From Paracoccus spongiarum (GTDB lineage Bacteria; Pseudomonadota; Alphaproteobacteria; Rhodobacterales; Rhodobacteraceae): a DNA stretch of 64,000 nt. Within the stretch, counting starts at the first letter, position 1. Each line of letters begins with the position of its first letter. This document shows, piece after piece, positions 31,037 through 39,832 of the stretch. The notes beneath the pieces are model-generated. The model was not told the origin of the DNA. It saw only the letters and a program-made list of their open reading frames with translations, and ran no database searches. Both the position numbers and the translations under genes were made by a program. The DNA lies in NCBI RefSeq assembly GCF_030732095.1, contig NZ_JAVAMQ010000012.1:38772-102771 (forward strand), given 5' to 3'.

Positions 31037-32023
31037 ATGAAACATCTGATGCTGACGGCGGCGGGCCTTGCGCTGATGGCGGGCGGCGCGCAGGCCGCGG
31101 ACGACCTGACGCTGCAACTGAAATGGGTCACGCAGGCACAGTTCGCGGGCTATTACGTTGCCAAGGACAAGGGCTTCTACGACGAAGAGGACCTGAACGT
31201 CACCATCAAGGCCGGCGGTCCCGACATCGCGCCGACGCAGGTGCTGGCCGGGGGCGGCGCCGATGTGATCGTCGAATGGATGCCCGCCGCACTGGCCGCG
31301 CGCGAAAAGGGCCTGCCGCTGGTGAACATCGCGCAGCCCTTCAAATCCTCGGGGATGATGCTGACCTGCCTGAAGGAATCGGGCATCGCGGATCCCGGGA
31401 CCGATTTCGCGGGCAAGACGCTGGGCGTCTGGTTCTCGGGCAACGAATATCCTTTCCTGAGCTGGATGAGCACGCTTGGCCTCTCGACCGAGGGCGGCGA
31501 GGGCGGCGTGACGGTGCTGAAACAGGGCTTCAACGTCGATCCGCTGCTGCAGAAGCAGGCGGCCTGCATCAGCACCATGACCTACAACGAGTACTGGCAG
31601 GTGATCGATGCGGGGCTGTCCGAGGACGACCTCGTGACCTTCAAATACGAGGATCAGGGCGTCGCCACGCTGGAGGACGGGCTTTACACCCTTGAATCCA
31701 CGCTGGAGGATTCCGCGAAGGTGGACGCGCTGGTGCGCTTTGTGCGGGCCAGCATAAAGGGCTGGAAATACGCCGAGGAGAACCCCGAGGAAGCCGCCCA
31801 GATCGTCATCGACAATGACGAGACCGGCGCCCAGACCATCGAGCATCAGACCCGCATGATGTCGGAAATTGCCAAGCTGACGGCGGGATCCGACGGGACG
31901 CTGGACGAGGCCGACTATCAGCGCACGGTGGACATCCTGATGGCAGGCGGCTCGGACCCGGTGATCTCTGCCGCGCCCGAGGGCGCCTTCAGCCACGTCA
32001 TCACCGAGCGCGCCTTCGACTGA
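31037..32023 (+). CDS. ABC transporter substrate-binding protein, NMT1/THI5-like
   Basis: A 328-residue periplasmic binding protein. Signal peptide LMLTAAGLALMAGGAQAA, then the NMT1-type fold with LKWVTQAQFAGYYVAKDKGFY, the segment typical of thiamine-precursor and pyrimidine binders of this family. It closes the four-gene transporter and has AGGAG upstream. Pyrimidines or their reduction products are the likely ligand from context. Confidence 0.9.
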   Translation: MKHLMLTAAGLALMAGGAQAADDLTLQLKWVTQAQFAGYYVAKDKGFYDEEDLNVTIKAGGPDIAPTQVLAGGGADVIVEWMPAALAAREKGLPLVNIAQPFKSSGMMLTCLKESGIADPGTDFAGKTLGVWFSGNEYPFLSWMSTLGLSTEGGEGGVTVLKQGFNVDPLLQKQAACISTMTYNEYWQVIDAGLSEDDLVTFKYEDQGVATLEDGLYTLESTLEDSAKVDALVRFVRASIKGWKYAEENPEEAAQIVIDNDETGAQTIEHQTRMMSEIAKLTAGSDGTLDEADYQRTVDILMAGGSDPVISAAPEGAFSHVITERAFD

Positions 32024-32040
32024 GCCATCCCGGCACGATG

Positions 32041-32065
32041 CCGCGCCGCCGCTCGCGCGGCGCGG
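32041..32065 (+). terminator. Terminator after the pyrimidine transporter operon
   Basis: CCGCGCCG/CGGCGCGG stem with a 9-base loop followed by TCTTCGTCTTT, 18 bases past the stop of the binding protein. Confidence 0.6.
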
Positions 32066-32111
32066 TCTTCGTCTTTGCCGGCGCGCGGGGGATGGGGTCC
32101 GGCGGCACTGC

Positions 32112-32740
32112 ATGACGACGACCCCGCCCCCCGCGACGTCACAGCCTGATCGAGGTTGCCCAGGGCGTCGCCTTTGGCAGCGTCATGGCCGCCGCCCCGG
32201 TGATCCCGCTGGCCCATCCGGGGCTGGCCGTGCTGACTCCTGCGCGGGGGGCCGGGGCTTCGGGCCGGTGTTCGTCGTGGTCAGCCCGGCCCCCCGCCTG
32301 CCGGGCTGGCGCCGCCTGGCCCCGGCCTTCGTCCTCAAGCGCGTTGTCGGGGTGGCGCTGCCGTGGAGGCTGCCGGCGCGGCTGCAGCCGGGCCTGATCC
32401 ATCCCGGCGCCGGGGCGATGCTGGTCGGCTGCATGACCGGGGCGGCGCTGCTGGCGCGGTGTCGCCACCGCGCGTCGCGGCATCGGCATCGGCACTGGCA
32501 CCGTCGGGCTGCCTGTGCAGGACGCCACGGGCTTTCGCGCGGGCCGGGTCCGGTTGATCGTCGATGCGGCGCTGTTTCCGGCGGCGCGTGCGCTTCCGCG
32601 CGACCCGGTCAGCCTCGGCCGGAGCGTTCCGGGCGCGCCGATCCTGACGCTGACCATCGCCGTCAACCATCGCCGCGACCGCGATCTGGTCCAGGTGTCC
32701 GGGGCGCGTGCCGATCCGGCGCGCGCCCCGGTGCCGTCAT
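32112..32740 (+). pseudogene. Decayed YitT-family membrane protein gene
   Basis: Three reading frames must be joined to recover one protein. An ATG at 32112 runs to a C-rich tract, then frame +1 from 32140 reads HSLIEVAQGVAFGSVMAAA, a second frame from about 32260 reads GFGPVFVVVSPAP, then RRLAPAFVLK and LQPGLIHPGAGAMLVG, and from about 32490 the first frame reads GLPVQDATGFRAG to IAVNHRRDRDL. The order and residues match the DUF161/YitT membrane family. Helices are broken by Pro and Arg substitutions, so decay is old. The remnant runs to about the convergent neighbour. Confidence 0.7.
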
Positions 32741-32750
32741 GGGCGACGCC

Positions 32751-33806
32751 TCAGCGGGCGGTCTCGCGGACCAGTTCGCCGGTCGGGTCAAGCTCCAGCG
32801 TGACCGCCTCGCCCTGCGGATTGGTCGCCTCGATCAGGCTGCGCGGGCCGTCGGCGCGCAGGAAGCCGAACTGGCCATAGCCCGCATCGGCCAGCCGCTG
32901 CTGGACCGCGACGGGATCGAAGGCGGGGGCGGCCGCCCGATCGGGCATTCCGCGACCCGGACCGTCCCCCCTCGGACCATCGCCGCCGGGCCCCTTGCCC
33001 TCGCGCCACTCGCCGCGCGGGCCGTGACCGTCACGCCGATGCTCGCCGCCGCGCATTTCGTGCCCACGCGGGCCGCCGCGCATGTCGTCGCCGCGCGGGC
33101 CGCGGCGGTCGTCATCGGCACGGCCGAAACGCATCACCCGGCCCTCGGCATCGACGGCCGCGCGCATGTCCTCGCCGGCGCTGTCCTCGCCCTCGACCAT
33201 GAAGACGCCGCGGCGCAGCTGGATCTCGTCGAGGCGGTCGAACTGCGACAGGATCTGCGAATCGCGGACGGCGGGCGGCAGCAGCGCCGCGATCACCGTG
33301 TCGGGAATGGCACCGTCATCGGCCTCGAAGCCGACAAGCGCGTTCCGGCCGTCGAAGCGGGCCTTGATCTCGTCGCCGCCCTGCGCGTCACCCTTGACCT
33401 CGACCTGTTCGGGCCGCCGCTTCACCTCGTCGATCCGGGTGAACAGCGCCATCGCCTCGTGCTGGCGGGCGGCCTCGGGCAGCATCGCCTCGATCAGCGA
33501 TTGCGGCAGCGCGCCATCCTCGGCCTCGGCCTCGAAAAGCTCCCCGCGCGGACCGACCGTGGCCTCGATCTTGACATCGTCGGCGGTGCGGCCCTCGACC
33601 TCGCGGAAGCCGCCGCGCCGGGTCTCGATCTCGAGGCCCTGAAGGTCCAGGGCGGCCAGCGCCTCGGGCAGCGCGTCGGGGGATGCCTGCGCCGCGGGGG
33701 CTGCCTGCGTGGCGGGGGCGTCGGCCGGAGCCTGGGCCAGCGCGGTGCCGCCAAGCCCGGCGATCAGCGCAAGGATGGCGGCGGAGGTGGTCAGTCTGAC
33801 AGTCAT
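32751..33806 (-). CDS. Periplasmic PepSY-like protein with Gly/Arg/Asp-rich segment
   Basis: A 351-residue exported protein: signal peptide MTVRLTTSAAILALIAGLGGTALAQ cleaved near residue 25, an Ala/Pro linker, two or three PepSY-like repeats (ALDLQGLEIETRRGG..., LFTRIDEVKRRPEQVEVKG..., SQFDRLDEIQLRRGVFMVEG), then about 65 residues rich in Gly, Arg, Asp and His (GGEHRRDGHGPRGEW), then a final repeat. The His/Asp/Arg stretch could bind metal. AAGGAAAG precedes the ATG. It is divergent from the PepSY/two-component operon and probably one of its targets. Confidence 0.8.
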   Translation of the reverse strand: MTVRLTTSAAILALIAGLGGTALAQAPADAPATQAAPAAQASPDALPEALAALDLQGLEIETRRGGFREVEGRTADDVKIEATVGPRGELFEAEAEDGALPQSLIEAMLPEAARQHEAMALFTRIDEVKRRPEQVEVKGDAQGGDEIKARFDGRNALVGFEADDGAIPDTVIAALLPPAVRDSQILSQFDRLDEIQLRRGVFMVEGEDSAGEDMRAAVDAEGRVMRFGRADDDRRGPRGDDMRGGPRGHEMRGGEHRRDGHGPRGEWREGKGPGGDGPRGDGPGRGMPDRAAAPAFDPVAVQQRLADAGYGQFGFLRADGPRSLIEATNPQGEAVTLELDPTGELVRETAR

Positions 33807-33900
33807 CGCGTCTTTCCTTTCATTCCATCGGGTGCCGGCCCTTGCCGCACCCGGACGAATCAGGTTCTACCGCACGCCTCCCCAACCAAAGGCCAACATC

Positions 33901-33919
33901 CCGTTTGGCTGCCGTTTGG
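33901..33919. promoter_or_regulatory. Direct repeats with 11-bp period, candidate response-regulator site
   Basis: CCGTTTGG occurs at 33901-33908 and 33912-33919, an 11-base period typical of OmpR/PhoB-family binding sites. It lies in the 136-base gap between the divergent PepSY genes, 24 bases before the start at 33943. The downstream operon encodes such a regulator. Confidence 0.5.
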
Positions 33920-33942
33920 GTTTCGGCCATTATGGTGGCGAC

Positions 33943-34290
33943 ATGCGCGCCCTGCCCTGCACCCTGATCGCCGCCCTTCTCGCCGCCGCGCCCGTGGCGG
34001 CGCAGGCGCCCGCACCCGCCGGCCCCCCGGCACCCCCGCCGATCGCGCAGTTCCGGCCGCTGCCCTTCCACGAGATTGCCGAGAGGGTCGCGGATCGCTA
34101 CGCCGGCAGGATGGTCGCGGCCGAGACGCTGCCGCCCCGGCCCGCCGAGCGCGATCTGGGGGCGGAACTTGTCTACGAGTTCCGCCTTGTCACGCCGCAG
34201 GGCAACCTGCTGAAACTGCGCATCGACGCGCGCGACGGACGCTTTCTCGAAGTGGCGGGGCGCGGGCAGTTGCAGGCGCTGCGCCGCTAG
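33943..34290 (+). CDS. Small periplasmic PepSY-domain protein
   Basis: A 115-residue exported protein with signal peptide LPCTLIAALLAAAPVAAQA, a Pro-rich linker and one PepSY-type domain (ERVADRYAGRMVAAETLPP..., LVYEFRLVTPQGNLLKLRIDARDG). PepSY proteins often sit with OmpR/PhoQ-type pairs and tune them or are their targets. It is 21 bases before the response regulator, in one operon. Confidence 0.85.
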   Translation: MRALPCTLIAALLAAAPVAAQAPAPAGPPAPPPIAQFRPLPFHEIAERVADRYAGRMVAAETLPPRPAERDLGAELVYEFRLVTPQGNLLKLRIDARDGRFLEVAGRGQLQALRR

Positions 34291-34311
34291 GACGGAAAGG
34301 GACGGGACGGG

Positions 34312-34974
34312 ATGCGCGCTTTGATCGTCGAGGATGATCCGATGCTGTCGGACCAGCTGGCGCAGGCCCTGCTGGAGGCGGGCTTCGTCACCGACCGCGC
34401 CGCCGACGGCATCGAGGGCGAGTTTCTTGGCGCCACCGAGGCCTATGACGTGGCCATCCTGGACCTGGGCCTGCCCGGCCTGCCCGGCATCGACGTGCTG
34501 ACCCGCTGGCGCCAGCAGGGCATCGCCATGCCGGTGCTGGTCCTGACGGCGCGGGGTGACTGGACGGACAAGGTGGCCGGGTTCCGCGCCGGGGCCGACG
34601 ACTACGCCGTGAAGCCCTTCCGCCTGGACGAGGTGGTGCTGCGCGCCCAGACCCTGATCCGCCGGGCCGCCGGCCATGCCAGCGCCGTGATCGCGGCCGG
34701 GCCGCTGCGGCTGGACAGCCAGCTTGGCGTCATTACCCGCGAGGGCGTGGCGCTGAAGCTGACCGGGTTCGAGACGCGCATCCTTGCCTATCTGATCCAT
34801 CACCAGAACCGCGTCATCAGCCGCAGCGAGTTGTCCGAACACCTCTATGAGGCCGACACAGACCGCGACTTCAAGTCGATCGAGGTCGTCATCGGCCGGC
34901 TGCGGCGCAAGGTCGGCGACGGGCTGATCGAAACCCGGCGCGGCGAGGGCTATGTGCTGCGGACCGCGGGATGA
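34312..34974 (+). CDS. OmpR/PhoP-type response regulator
   Basis: A 220-residue regulator with receiver domain (acidic residues EDD 7-9, Asp51, Lys in VKPF) and an OmpR winged helix (from about 130, ending RRGEGYVLRTAG). Closest by eye to PhoP/QseB-type regulators. It overlaps the kinase by ATGA and sits after a PepSY gene. Direct repeats upstream of the operon are a candidate binding site. Confidence 0.93.
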   Translation: MRALIVEDDPMLSDQLAQALLEAGFVTDRAADGIEGEFLGATEAYDVAILDLGLPGLPGIDVLTRWRQQGIAMPVLVLTARGDWTDKVAGFRAGADDYAVKPFRLDEVVLRAQTLIRRAAGHASAVIAAGPLRLDSQLGVITREGVALKLTGFETRILAYLIHHQNRVISRSELSEHLYEADTDRDFKSIEVVIGRLRRKVGDGLIETRRGEGYVLRTAG

Positions 34975-36272
34975 TGCGCTCGATCCGGGGGCGGCTTCTG
35001 GTGCTGGCGGCCGTTTGGCTCGGCGTGGCGCTGATCGGCGCGTTCCTGGTTCTGTCGCGCCTGCTGGACGGCTTCGTGACCGACCGTTTCGACGCCGAGG
35101 CCGCCGCCGCCGCCGATGCGCTGACCGCCCAGATCGAGGCCGATGCCCAGGGCGGCCTTCGGCTGGCCGCGCCGCCGCCCGACCCGCGCTTCGGGCTGCC
35201 GCTCAGCGGCTGGTACTGGCAGCTGGCGGTGGATGGCCGGGTCGTCGCGCGGTCGCCCTCTCTGCTGGATGGCCGGCTTGACGGGCCGGGCGGCGAGATC
35301 ACCGGCGGTCGCGGCATCGGGGCCGATGGCGCCCCGCTGCGCGTGCTGCGCCGCGAGGTGACGGCGCCCGATGTCGAGGGCCGCGTTGCCATCACCGTGA
35401 CCGCGCCGCTGGCCCAGATCCGCGCCAGCCTGGCCCAGATCCGCCGGCCGCTGGCGATCTCGCTGGCGGTGCTGGGGCTGGGGCTGGCGGCGGCCAGTGT
35501 GGTGCAGGTGACCGCCGGGTTGCGCAGCCTCGACCGCCTCGGCGCCGATCTGCGCCGCGTCCGCGCCGGCGCGGCCGAGCGTCTGCCCCTGCCCGATGTG
35601 CGCGAACTGCGCCCCCTGACGGTCGAGATCAACGCGGCCCTCGACCAGAACGCCGGCCTGCTGGGTCGCTCGCGCCAGCATCTGGGCAACCTCGCCCATT
35701 CGCTGAAGACGCCGCTGGCGGCGCTGGCCAACGAATTGCCGCCCGAGCATCGCGGCCAGGCGCTGATCGCGCGCATGGATCGCCTGATCGGCTGGCACCT
35801 GCGGCGGGCGCGGTCGGCGGGGCCGCGCGTGCTGGGGCAATGGACGCCGCTGCGCCCGGTGATCGACGACATCCTGCTGGTCCTGCGCTGGCCGTTGCGC
35901 GACCGGGGCCTGGCGGTGCGCGTCGACTGCCCCGAGCAGGCGGGCTTTGCGGGCGAGCGGCAGGATCTCGAGGAGATGATCGGCAATCTCGCCGAGAACG
36001 CGGTGAAATGGGCCCGTGCGCAGGTCGCGATCAGCGTGGCCTGCGATGCTGGCCGGCTGGTCATCCGCATCGAGGATGACGGCCCCGGCATGGCCCGGAC
36101 CGACGCGCCGAAGGCGCTGATCCGCGGCGGCAGGCTGGACGAGCATGGCGCCTCGGGCTCGGGGCTGGGGCTGGCCATCGTCGCCGATCTGGCGGCGCTG
36201 CATGGGGGCGAATTGCGGCTGGAACGGGCGGATCTGGGCGGGCTTGCCGCGATTGTCGACCTTCCGGTGTGA
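34971..36272 (+). CDS. PhoQ/QseC-like sensor histidine kinase
   Basis: A 433-residue membrane kinase. TM1 at about 8-31, a periplasmic domain of about 125 residues, TM2 at about 159-181, a HAMP-like linker, the H-box NLAHSLKTPLAAL with phospho-His243, N-box NLAENAVKWA, and G1/G2 boxes EDDGPGM and GSGLGLAIV. The small periplasmic domain fits the PhoQ/QseC type. It is coupled to the regulator and PepSY gene. Confidence 0.93.
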   Translation: MMRSIRGRLLVLAAVWLGVALIGAFLVLSRLLDGFVTDRFDAEAAAAADALTAQIEADAQGGLRLAAPPPDPRFGLPLSGWYWQLAVDGRVVARSPSLLDGRLDGPGGEITGGRGIGADGAPLRVLRREVTAPDVEGRVAITVTAPLAQIRASLAQIRRPLAISLAVLGLGLAAASVVQVTAGLRSLDRLGADLRRVRAGAAERLPLPDVRELRPLTVEINAALDQNAGLLGRSRQHLGNLAHSLKTPLAALANELPPEHRGQALIARMDRLIGWHLRRARSAGPRVLGQWTPLRPVIDDILLVLRWPLRDRGLAVRVDCPEQAGFAGERQDLEEMIGNLAENAVKWARAQVAISVACDAGRLVIRIEDDGPGMARTDAPKALIRGGRLDEHGASGSGLGLAIVADLAALHGGELRLERADLGGLAAIVDLPV

Positions 36273-36298
36273 ATCTCCGCAGGGCCGGCGCCGCCGCG

Positions 36299-36318
36299 AT
36301 TTTACCGTTTGATAAAAT
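36299..36318. promoter_or_regulatory. AT-rich palindrome before preT
   Basis: ATTTTA-N8-TAAAAT lies in the 98-base gap between the kinase and preT, the only AT-rich patch nearby. It is either part of a preT promoter or a repressor site. It does not match the RutR consensus. Confidence 0.3.
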
Positions 36319-36370
36319 AACCGCCCTGTGTCAGCCTGATTCGCAGCAACAGGTGAGCCAGGAGACGAGG

Positions 36371-37711
36371 ATGTCCCAAGCCAGACTGTCGCCGGGCGTG
36401 CGGCCCGGCCGGTTGACGCCCGACCAGTTGGCCCGGAACTTTGCCGATGTCGCGCCGCCGCTGGATGCGCACGAGGCGCGGGTGGCGGCCGACCGCTGCT
36501 ATTTCTGCCATGATGCGCCCTGCGTCACCGCCTGCCCGACCTCGATCGACATTCCCCTGTTCATCCGCCAGATCGCGACCGGCACCCCGGACGCCGCGGC
36601 GATGACGATCCTGCACGCCAACATCCTTGGCGGCATGTGCGCCCGGGTCTGCCCGACCGAGACGCTGTGCGAGGGCGCCTGCGTGCGCATGGAGGCCGAG
36701 GGAAAGCCGGTCGAGATCGGGGCGCTGCAACGCTTTGCCACCGACGGGCTGATGGCCCAGCCGGGCCATCCCTTCCGCCGCGCCGCGCCGACCGGCAGGC
36801 GGGTGGCCGTGGTCGGGGCGGGGCCGGCGGGGCTGGCCTGCGCGCATCGGCTGGCCGCCAAGGGCCACGAGGTGGCGATCTTCGAGGCGCGGCCCAAGCC
36901 CGGCGGGCTGAACGAATACGGCATCGCAAGCTACAAGGCCGTGGACGGCTTCGCGCAGGCCGAGGTGGAGTGGCTGATCGGCATCGGCGGCATCACCCTG
37001 CGCCATGGCCAGCGCCTTGGCCAGCAGGTCACGCTGGACGGGCTGCGCGCCGATTTCGACGCGGTCTTCCTGGGCATGGGGCTGGGCGGCGTGAACGCGC
37101 TGCGCGCCGAGGGCGAGGACCGCGACAACGTGCTGGACGCGGTCGCCTTCATCCGCGACCTGCGGCAGGCGGACGATCTGGCCAACCTGCCGGTCGGCCG
37201 CGACGTGGTGGTGATCGGCGGCGGCATGACGGCGGTGGACGCGGCCGTGCAGGCGCGGCTTCTGGGAGCCGAGACGGTCACCATCGTCTATCGCCGCGAC
37301 CGCTCGCGGATGGGCGCCAGCCGGCATGAACAGGATCACGCCACCGCCTCGGGCGTGCGGATCATCTGCAACGCCGCGCCGGTCGCCGTTCACGGAAACG
37401 GCAGCCTCGCCGAGGTGGAGTTCTGCCATACCGAGGACGGGCCGGACGGGCTGGCGATGACCGGCCCGCATTTCCGCCTGCGAGCCGACCAGCTGTTCCG
37501 CGCCATTGGCCAGCGGCTTGACTGCGCGCCCGAGGGGCTGGCGCTGGAGGGGGGAAAGATCGCGGTCACCGGGGCCGGCCGCACCTCTCTGAACGGGGTC
37601 TGGGCGGGCGGCGACTGCGCCCTTGGCGGCGACGACCTGACGGTGACGGCGGTGGCCGAGGGCCGCGATGCCGCCGAGGATATCCATGCGGCCCTGACAG
37701 GCGGACCATGA
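36371..37711 (+). CDS. preT: NAD-dependent dihydropyrimidine dehydrogenase subunit PreT
   Basis: Flavoprotein that passes electrons from NADH to PreA for reduction of uracil and thymine. 446 residues: N-terminal 4Fe-4S region (CYFCHDAPCVTACP and CARVCPTETLCEGAC), FAD motif VVGAGPAGLACA, NAD motif VIGGGMTAVDAA, and the late GDCALGG FAD segment. AGGAGACGAGG precedes the ATG. The stop overlaps the start of a methyltransferase gene, not preA, which is unusual. Confidence 0.94.
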   Translation: MSQARLSPGVRPGRLTPDQLARNFADVAPPLDAHEARVAADRCYFCHDAPCVTACPTSIDIPLFIRQIATGTPDAAAMTILHANILGGMCARVCPTETLCEGACVRMEAEGKPVEIGALQRFATDGLMAQPGHPFRRAAPTGRRVAVVGAGPAGLACAHRLAAKGHEVAIFEARPKPGGLNEYGIASYKAVDGFAQAEVEWLIGIGGITLRHGQRLGQQVTLDGLRADFDAVFLGMGLGGVNALRAEGEDRDNVLDAVAFIRDLRQADDLANLPVGRDVVVIGGGMTAVDAAVQARLLGAETVTIVYRRDRSRMGASRHEQDHATASGVRIICNAAPVAVHGNGSLAEVEFCHTEDGPDGLAMTGPHFRLRADQLFRAIGQRLDCAPEGLALEGGKIAVTGAGRTSLNGVWAGGDCALGGDDLTVTAVAEGRDAAEDIHAALTGGP

Positions 37712-38517
37712 CACTCGAATCCCGGGTCAGCGCGAATTACGGCAGCGGCAGGACGCTGGAGCGGATCCTGGGTCTTGTCGCTGCGGGCGGCGGCGATGCC
37801 GGGCATCCGACACTCGAGGCGCTGCAACAGGTCGATTCGATGCATCTGGGCGGCTGGCGCGCGACGCGGATGCTGCTGGACGGGCTTGCGATCCGGCCGG
37901 GAGAGGCGGTGCTGGACATCGGCTGCGGGATCGGGGCCGCCTCGCGGATGGCGGCAGCGCAGGATGGTGCATCGGTTCAAGGCATCGATCTGACGCCGGA
38001 ATTCGTCGAGGTCGCGCGGGAACTGACCCGTCGCAGCGGCGTCGCCGGTGCGTCCTTTCGCCAGGGCAGCGCGCTCGACTTGCCGTTTCCCGACGGCAGC
38101 TTCGATGCCGCAATGATGCTGCATGTCGGCATGAACATCGCTCGGAAGCCTGCACTGTTCGCCGAAGTCGCCCGTGTCCTGCGGCCCGGGGGCCGCTTCG
38201 GCGTCTATGACGTGATGATCGTCGGACCGGGCGAGCCGGCCTATCCGATGCCATGGGCCGGCAGCGCCGGGATTTCCTTCCCTGAACGGCCCGATGACTA
38301 TGCCGGCCATGCGGAAGCTGTCGGGATGCGCGAAACGGCCCGCGCCTCGCGTCTGGCCGAAGGTCTGGCCTTCCTGGACGCCGTGCGGGCCGCCGGCCCC
38401 GGCCGGGGCCTGCCGCCGGACCGCGCCGCCAATATCGAGGACGCCTTGCGTGCCGGAACGCTGGCGCCTGTCGAGATGATATTCACCCTTGGCCCGAAGG
38501 ATGACGGACATGGCTGA
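37708..38517 (+). CDS. Class I SAM-dependent methyltransferase between preT and preA
   Basis: A 269-residue Rossmann methyltransferase. Motif I is VLDIGCGIGAASR (about 68-80), followed by an acidic residue in IDLTPEFVEVA, and the post-motif region LDLPFPDGSFDAAMMLHV resembles UbiE/cyclopropane-type enzymes. The substrate is not visible. It overlaps preT by ATGA and its stop lies inside the start of preA, so it is translated as part of the PreTA unit. That tight placement suggests a link with pyrimidine or cofactor metabolism; recent insertion is the alternative. Confidence 0.85.
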   Translation: MTLESRVSANYGSGRTLERILGLVAAGGGDAGHPTLEALQQVDSMHLGGWRATRMLLDGLAIRPGEAVLDIGCGIGAASRMAAAQDGASVQGIDLTPEFVEVARELTRRSGVAGASFRQGSALDLPFPDGSFDAAMMLHVGMNIARKPALFAEVARVLRPGGRFGVYDVMIVGPGEPAYPMPWAGSAGISFPERPDDYAGHAEAVGMRETARASRLAEGLAFLDAVRAAGPGRGLPPDRAANIEDALRAGTLAPVEMIFTLGPKDDGHG

Positions 38518-39808
38518 CCTGCGCAGCGACTTCATCGGCATCAGATCCCCCAACCCGTTCTGGCTGGCCTCGGCGCCGCCCACCGACAAGGAATACAATG
38601 TCCGCCGCGCCTTTCGGGCCGGCTGGGGCGGCGTCGTCTGGAAGACGCTGGGGGCCGAAGGCCCGCCGGTCGTCAATGTGAACGGGCCCCGCTACGGGGT
38701 CATCCACGGCCCGGACCGCCGCGTGCTGGGTCTGAACAACATCGAGCTGATCACCGACCGGCCGCTGGAGGTGAACCTGCGCGAGATCAAGTCGGTCAAG
38801 CGCGATTATCCCGACCGGGCGCTGGTCATCAGCCTGATGGTGCCCTGCGACGAGGAAAGCTGGAAGGCGATCCTTGCGGCGGTCGAGGATACCGGCGCGG
38901 ACGGGGTCGAGCTGAATTTCGGCTGCCCGCACGGCATGTCGGAACGCGGTATGGGCAGCGCCGTGGGCCAGGTGCCCGAATATATCGAGATGGTCACCCG
39001 CTGGGTGAAGCAGCATTCGCGGATGCCCTGCATCGTCAAGCTGACCCCGAACGTCACCGATGTCCGCAAACCCGCCGAGGCCGCCAGGCGCGGCGGTGCC
39101 GATGCGGTCAGCCTGATCAACACGATCAACTCGATCACCTCGGTCGACCTGGACCTGTTCGCCCCGCAGCCGACCATCGACGGCAAGGGCGCGCATGGCG
39201 GCTATTGCGGCCCGGCGGTCAAGCCCATCGCGCTGAACATGGTCGCCGAGATCGCGCGCAGCCCCGAGACCCGCGGCCTGCCGATCAGCGGCATCGGCGG
39301 CATCACCACCTGGCGCGACGCGGCCGAGTTCATGGCGCTTGGCGCCGGGAATGTGCAGGTCTGCACGGCGGCGATGACCTATGGCTTCAAGGTCGTGCAG
39401 GAGATGATCTCGGGTCTGCGCGACTATCTCGATACCCGCGAGATGGCGCTGACAGAGCTGATCGGGCGGGCGGTGCCGAATGTCACGGACTGGAACCAGC
39501 TGAACCTGAACTATGTCACCAAGGCGGTGATCGACCAGGACGCCTGCATCAAGTGCGGGCGCTGCTATGCCGCCTGCGAGGACACCAGCCACCAGGCGAT
39601 CGCGATGCGGCCGGGGCGCGTTTTCGAGGTGATCGAGGCCGAATGCGTGGCCTGCAACCTGTGCGTCGATGTCTGCCCGGTCGAGGACTGCATCACCATG
39701 CGCGAACTGGAACCGGGCGAGACCGATCCGCGCACCGGCCAGCAGCGCGGTGCCTATGCCAACTGGACGACGCATCCCAACAACCCGATGGCGCGCGCGG
39801 CCGAGTAG
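38510..39808 (+). CDS. preA: NAD-dependent dihydropyrimidine dehydrogenase subunit PreA
   Basis: The catalytic FMN subunit that reduces uracil/thymine to the 5,6-dihydro forms. 432 residues: a TIM-barrel dihydroorotate-dehydrogenase-like domain with the catalytic Cys in NFGCPHGMSERGMG, and two C-terminal 4Fe-4S motifs, CIKCGRCYAACEDTSHQ and CVACNLCVDVCPVEDC. The ATG at 38510 has AAGG 8 bases upstream and lies inside the end of the methyltransferase gene. Confidence 0.94.
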   Translation: MADLRSDFIGIRSPNPFWLASAPPTDKEYNVRRAFRAGWGGVVWKTLGAEGPPVVNVNGPRYGVIHGPDRRVLGLNNIELITDRPLEVNLREIKSVKRDYPDRALVISLMVPCDEESWKAILAAVEDTGADGVELNFGCPHGMSERGMGSAVGQVPEYIEMVTRWVKQHSRMPCIVKLTPNVTDVRKPAEAARRGGADAVSLINTINSITSVDLDLFAPQPTIDGKGAHGGYCGPAVKPIALNMVAEIARSPETRGLPISGIGGITTWRDAAEFMALGAGNVQVCTAAMTYGFKVVQEMISGLRDYLDTREMALTELIGRAVPNVTDWNQLNLNYVTKAVIDQDACIKCGRCYAACEDTSHQAIAMRPGRVFEVIEAECVACNLCVDVCPVEDCITMRELEPGETDPRTGQQRGAYANWTTHPNNPMARAAE

Positions 39809-39832
39809 CCGCCCGCCAGACTTGCGTCCCGC

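Noticed and set aside
30053..32113. A 686-codon minus-strand open frame
   Set aside because: Antisense to permeases and the binding protein; low-complexity His/Gln/Arg text.
36299..36318. RutR operator at preT
   Set aside because: The palindrome is ATTTTA/TAAAAT and lacks the TGACC/GGTCA core.
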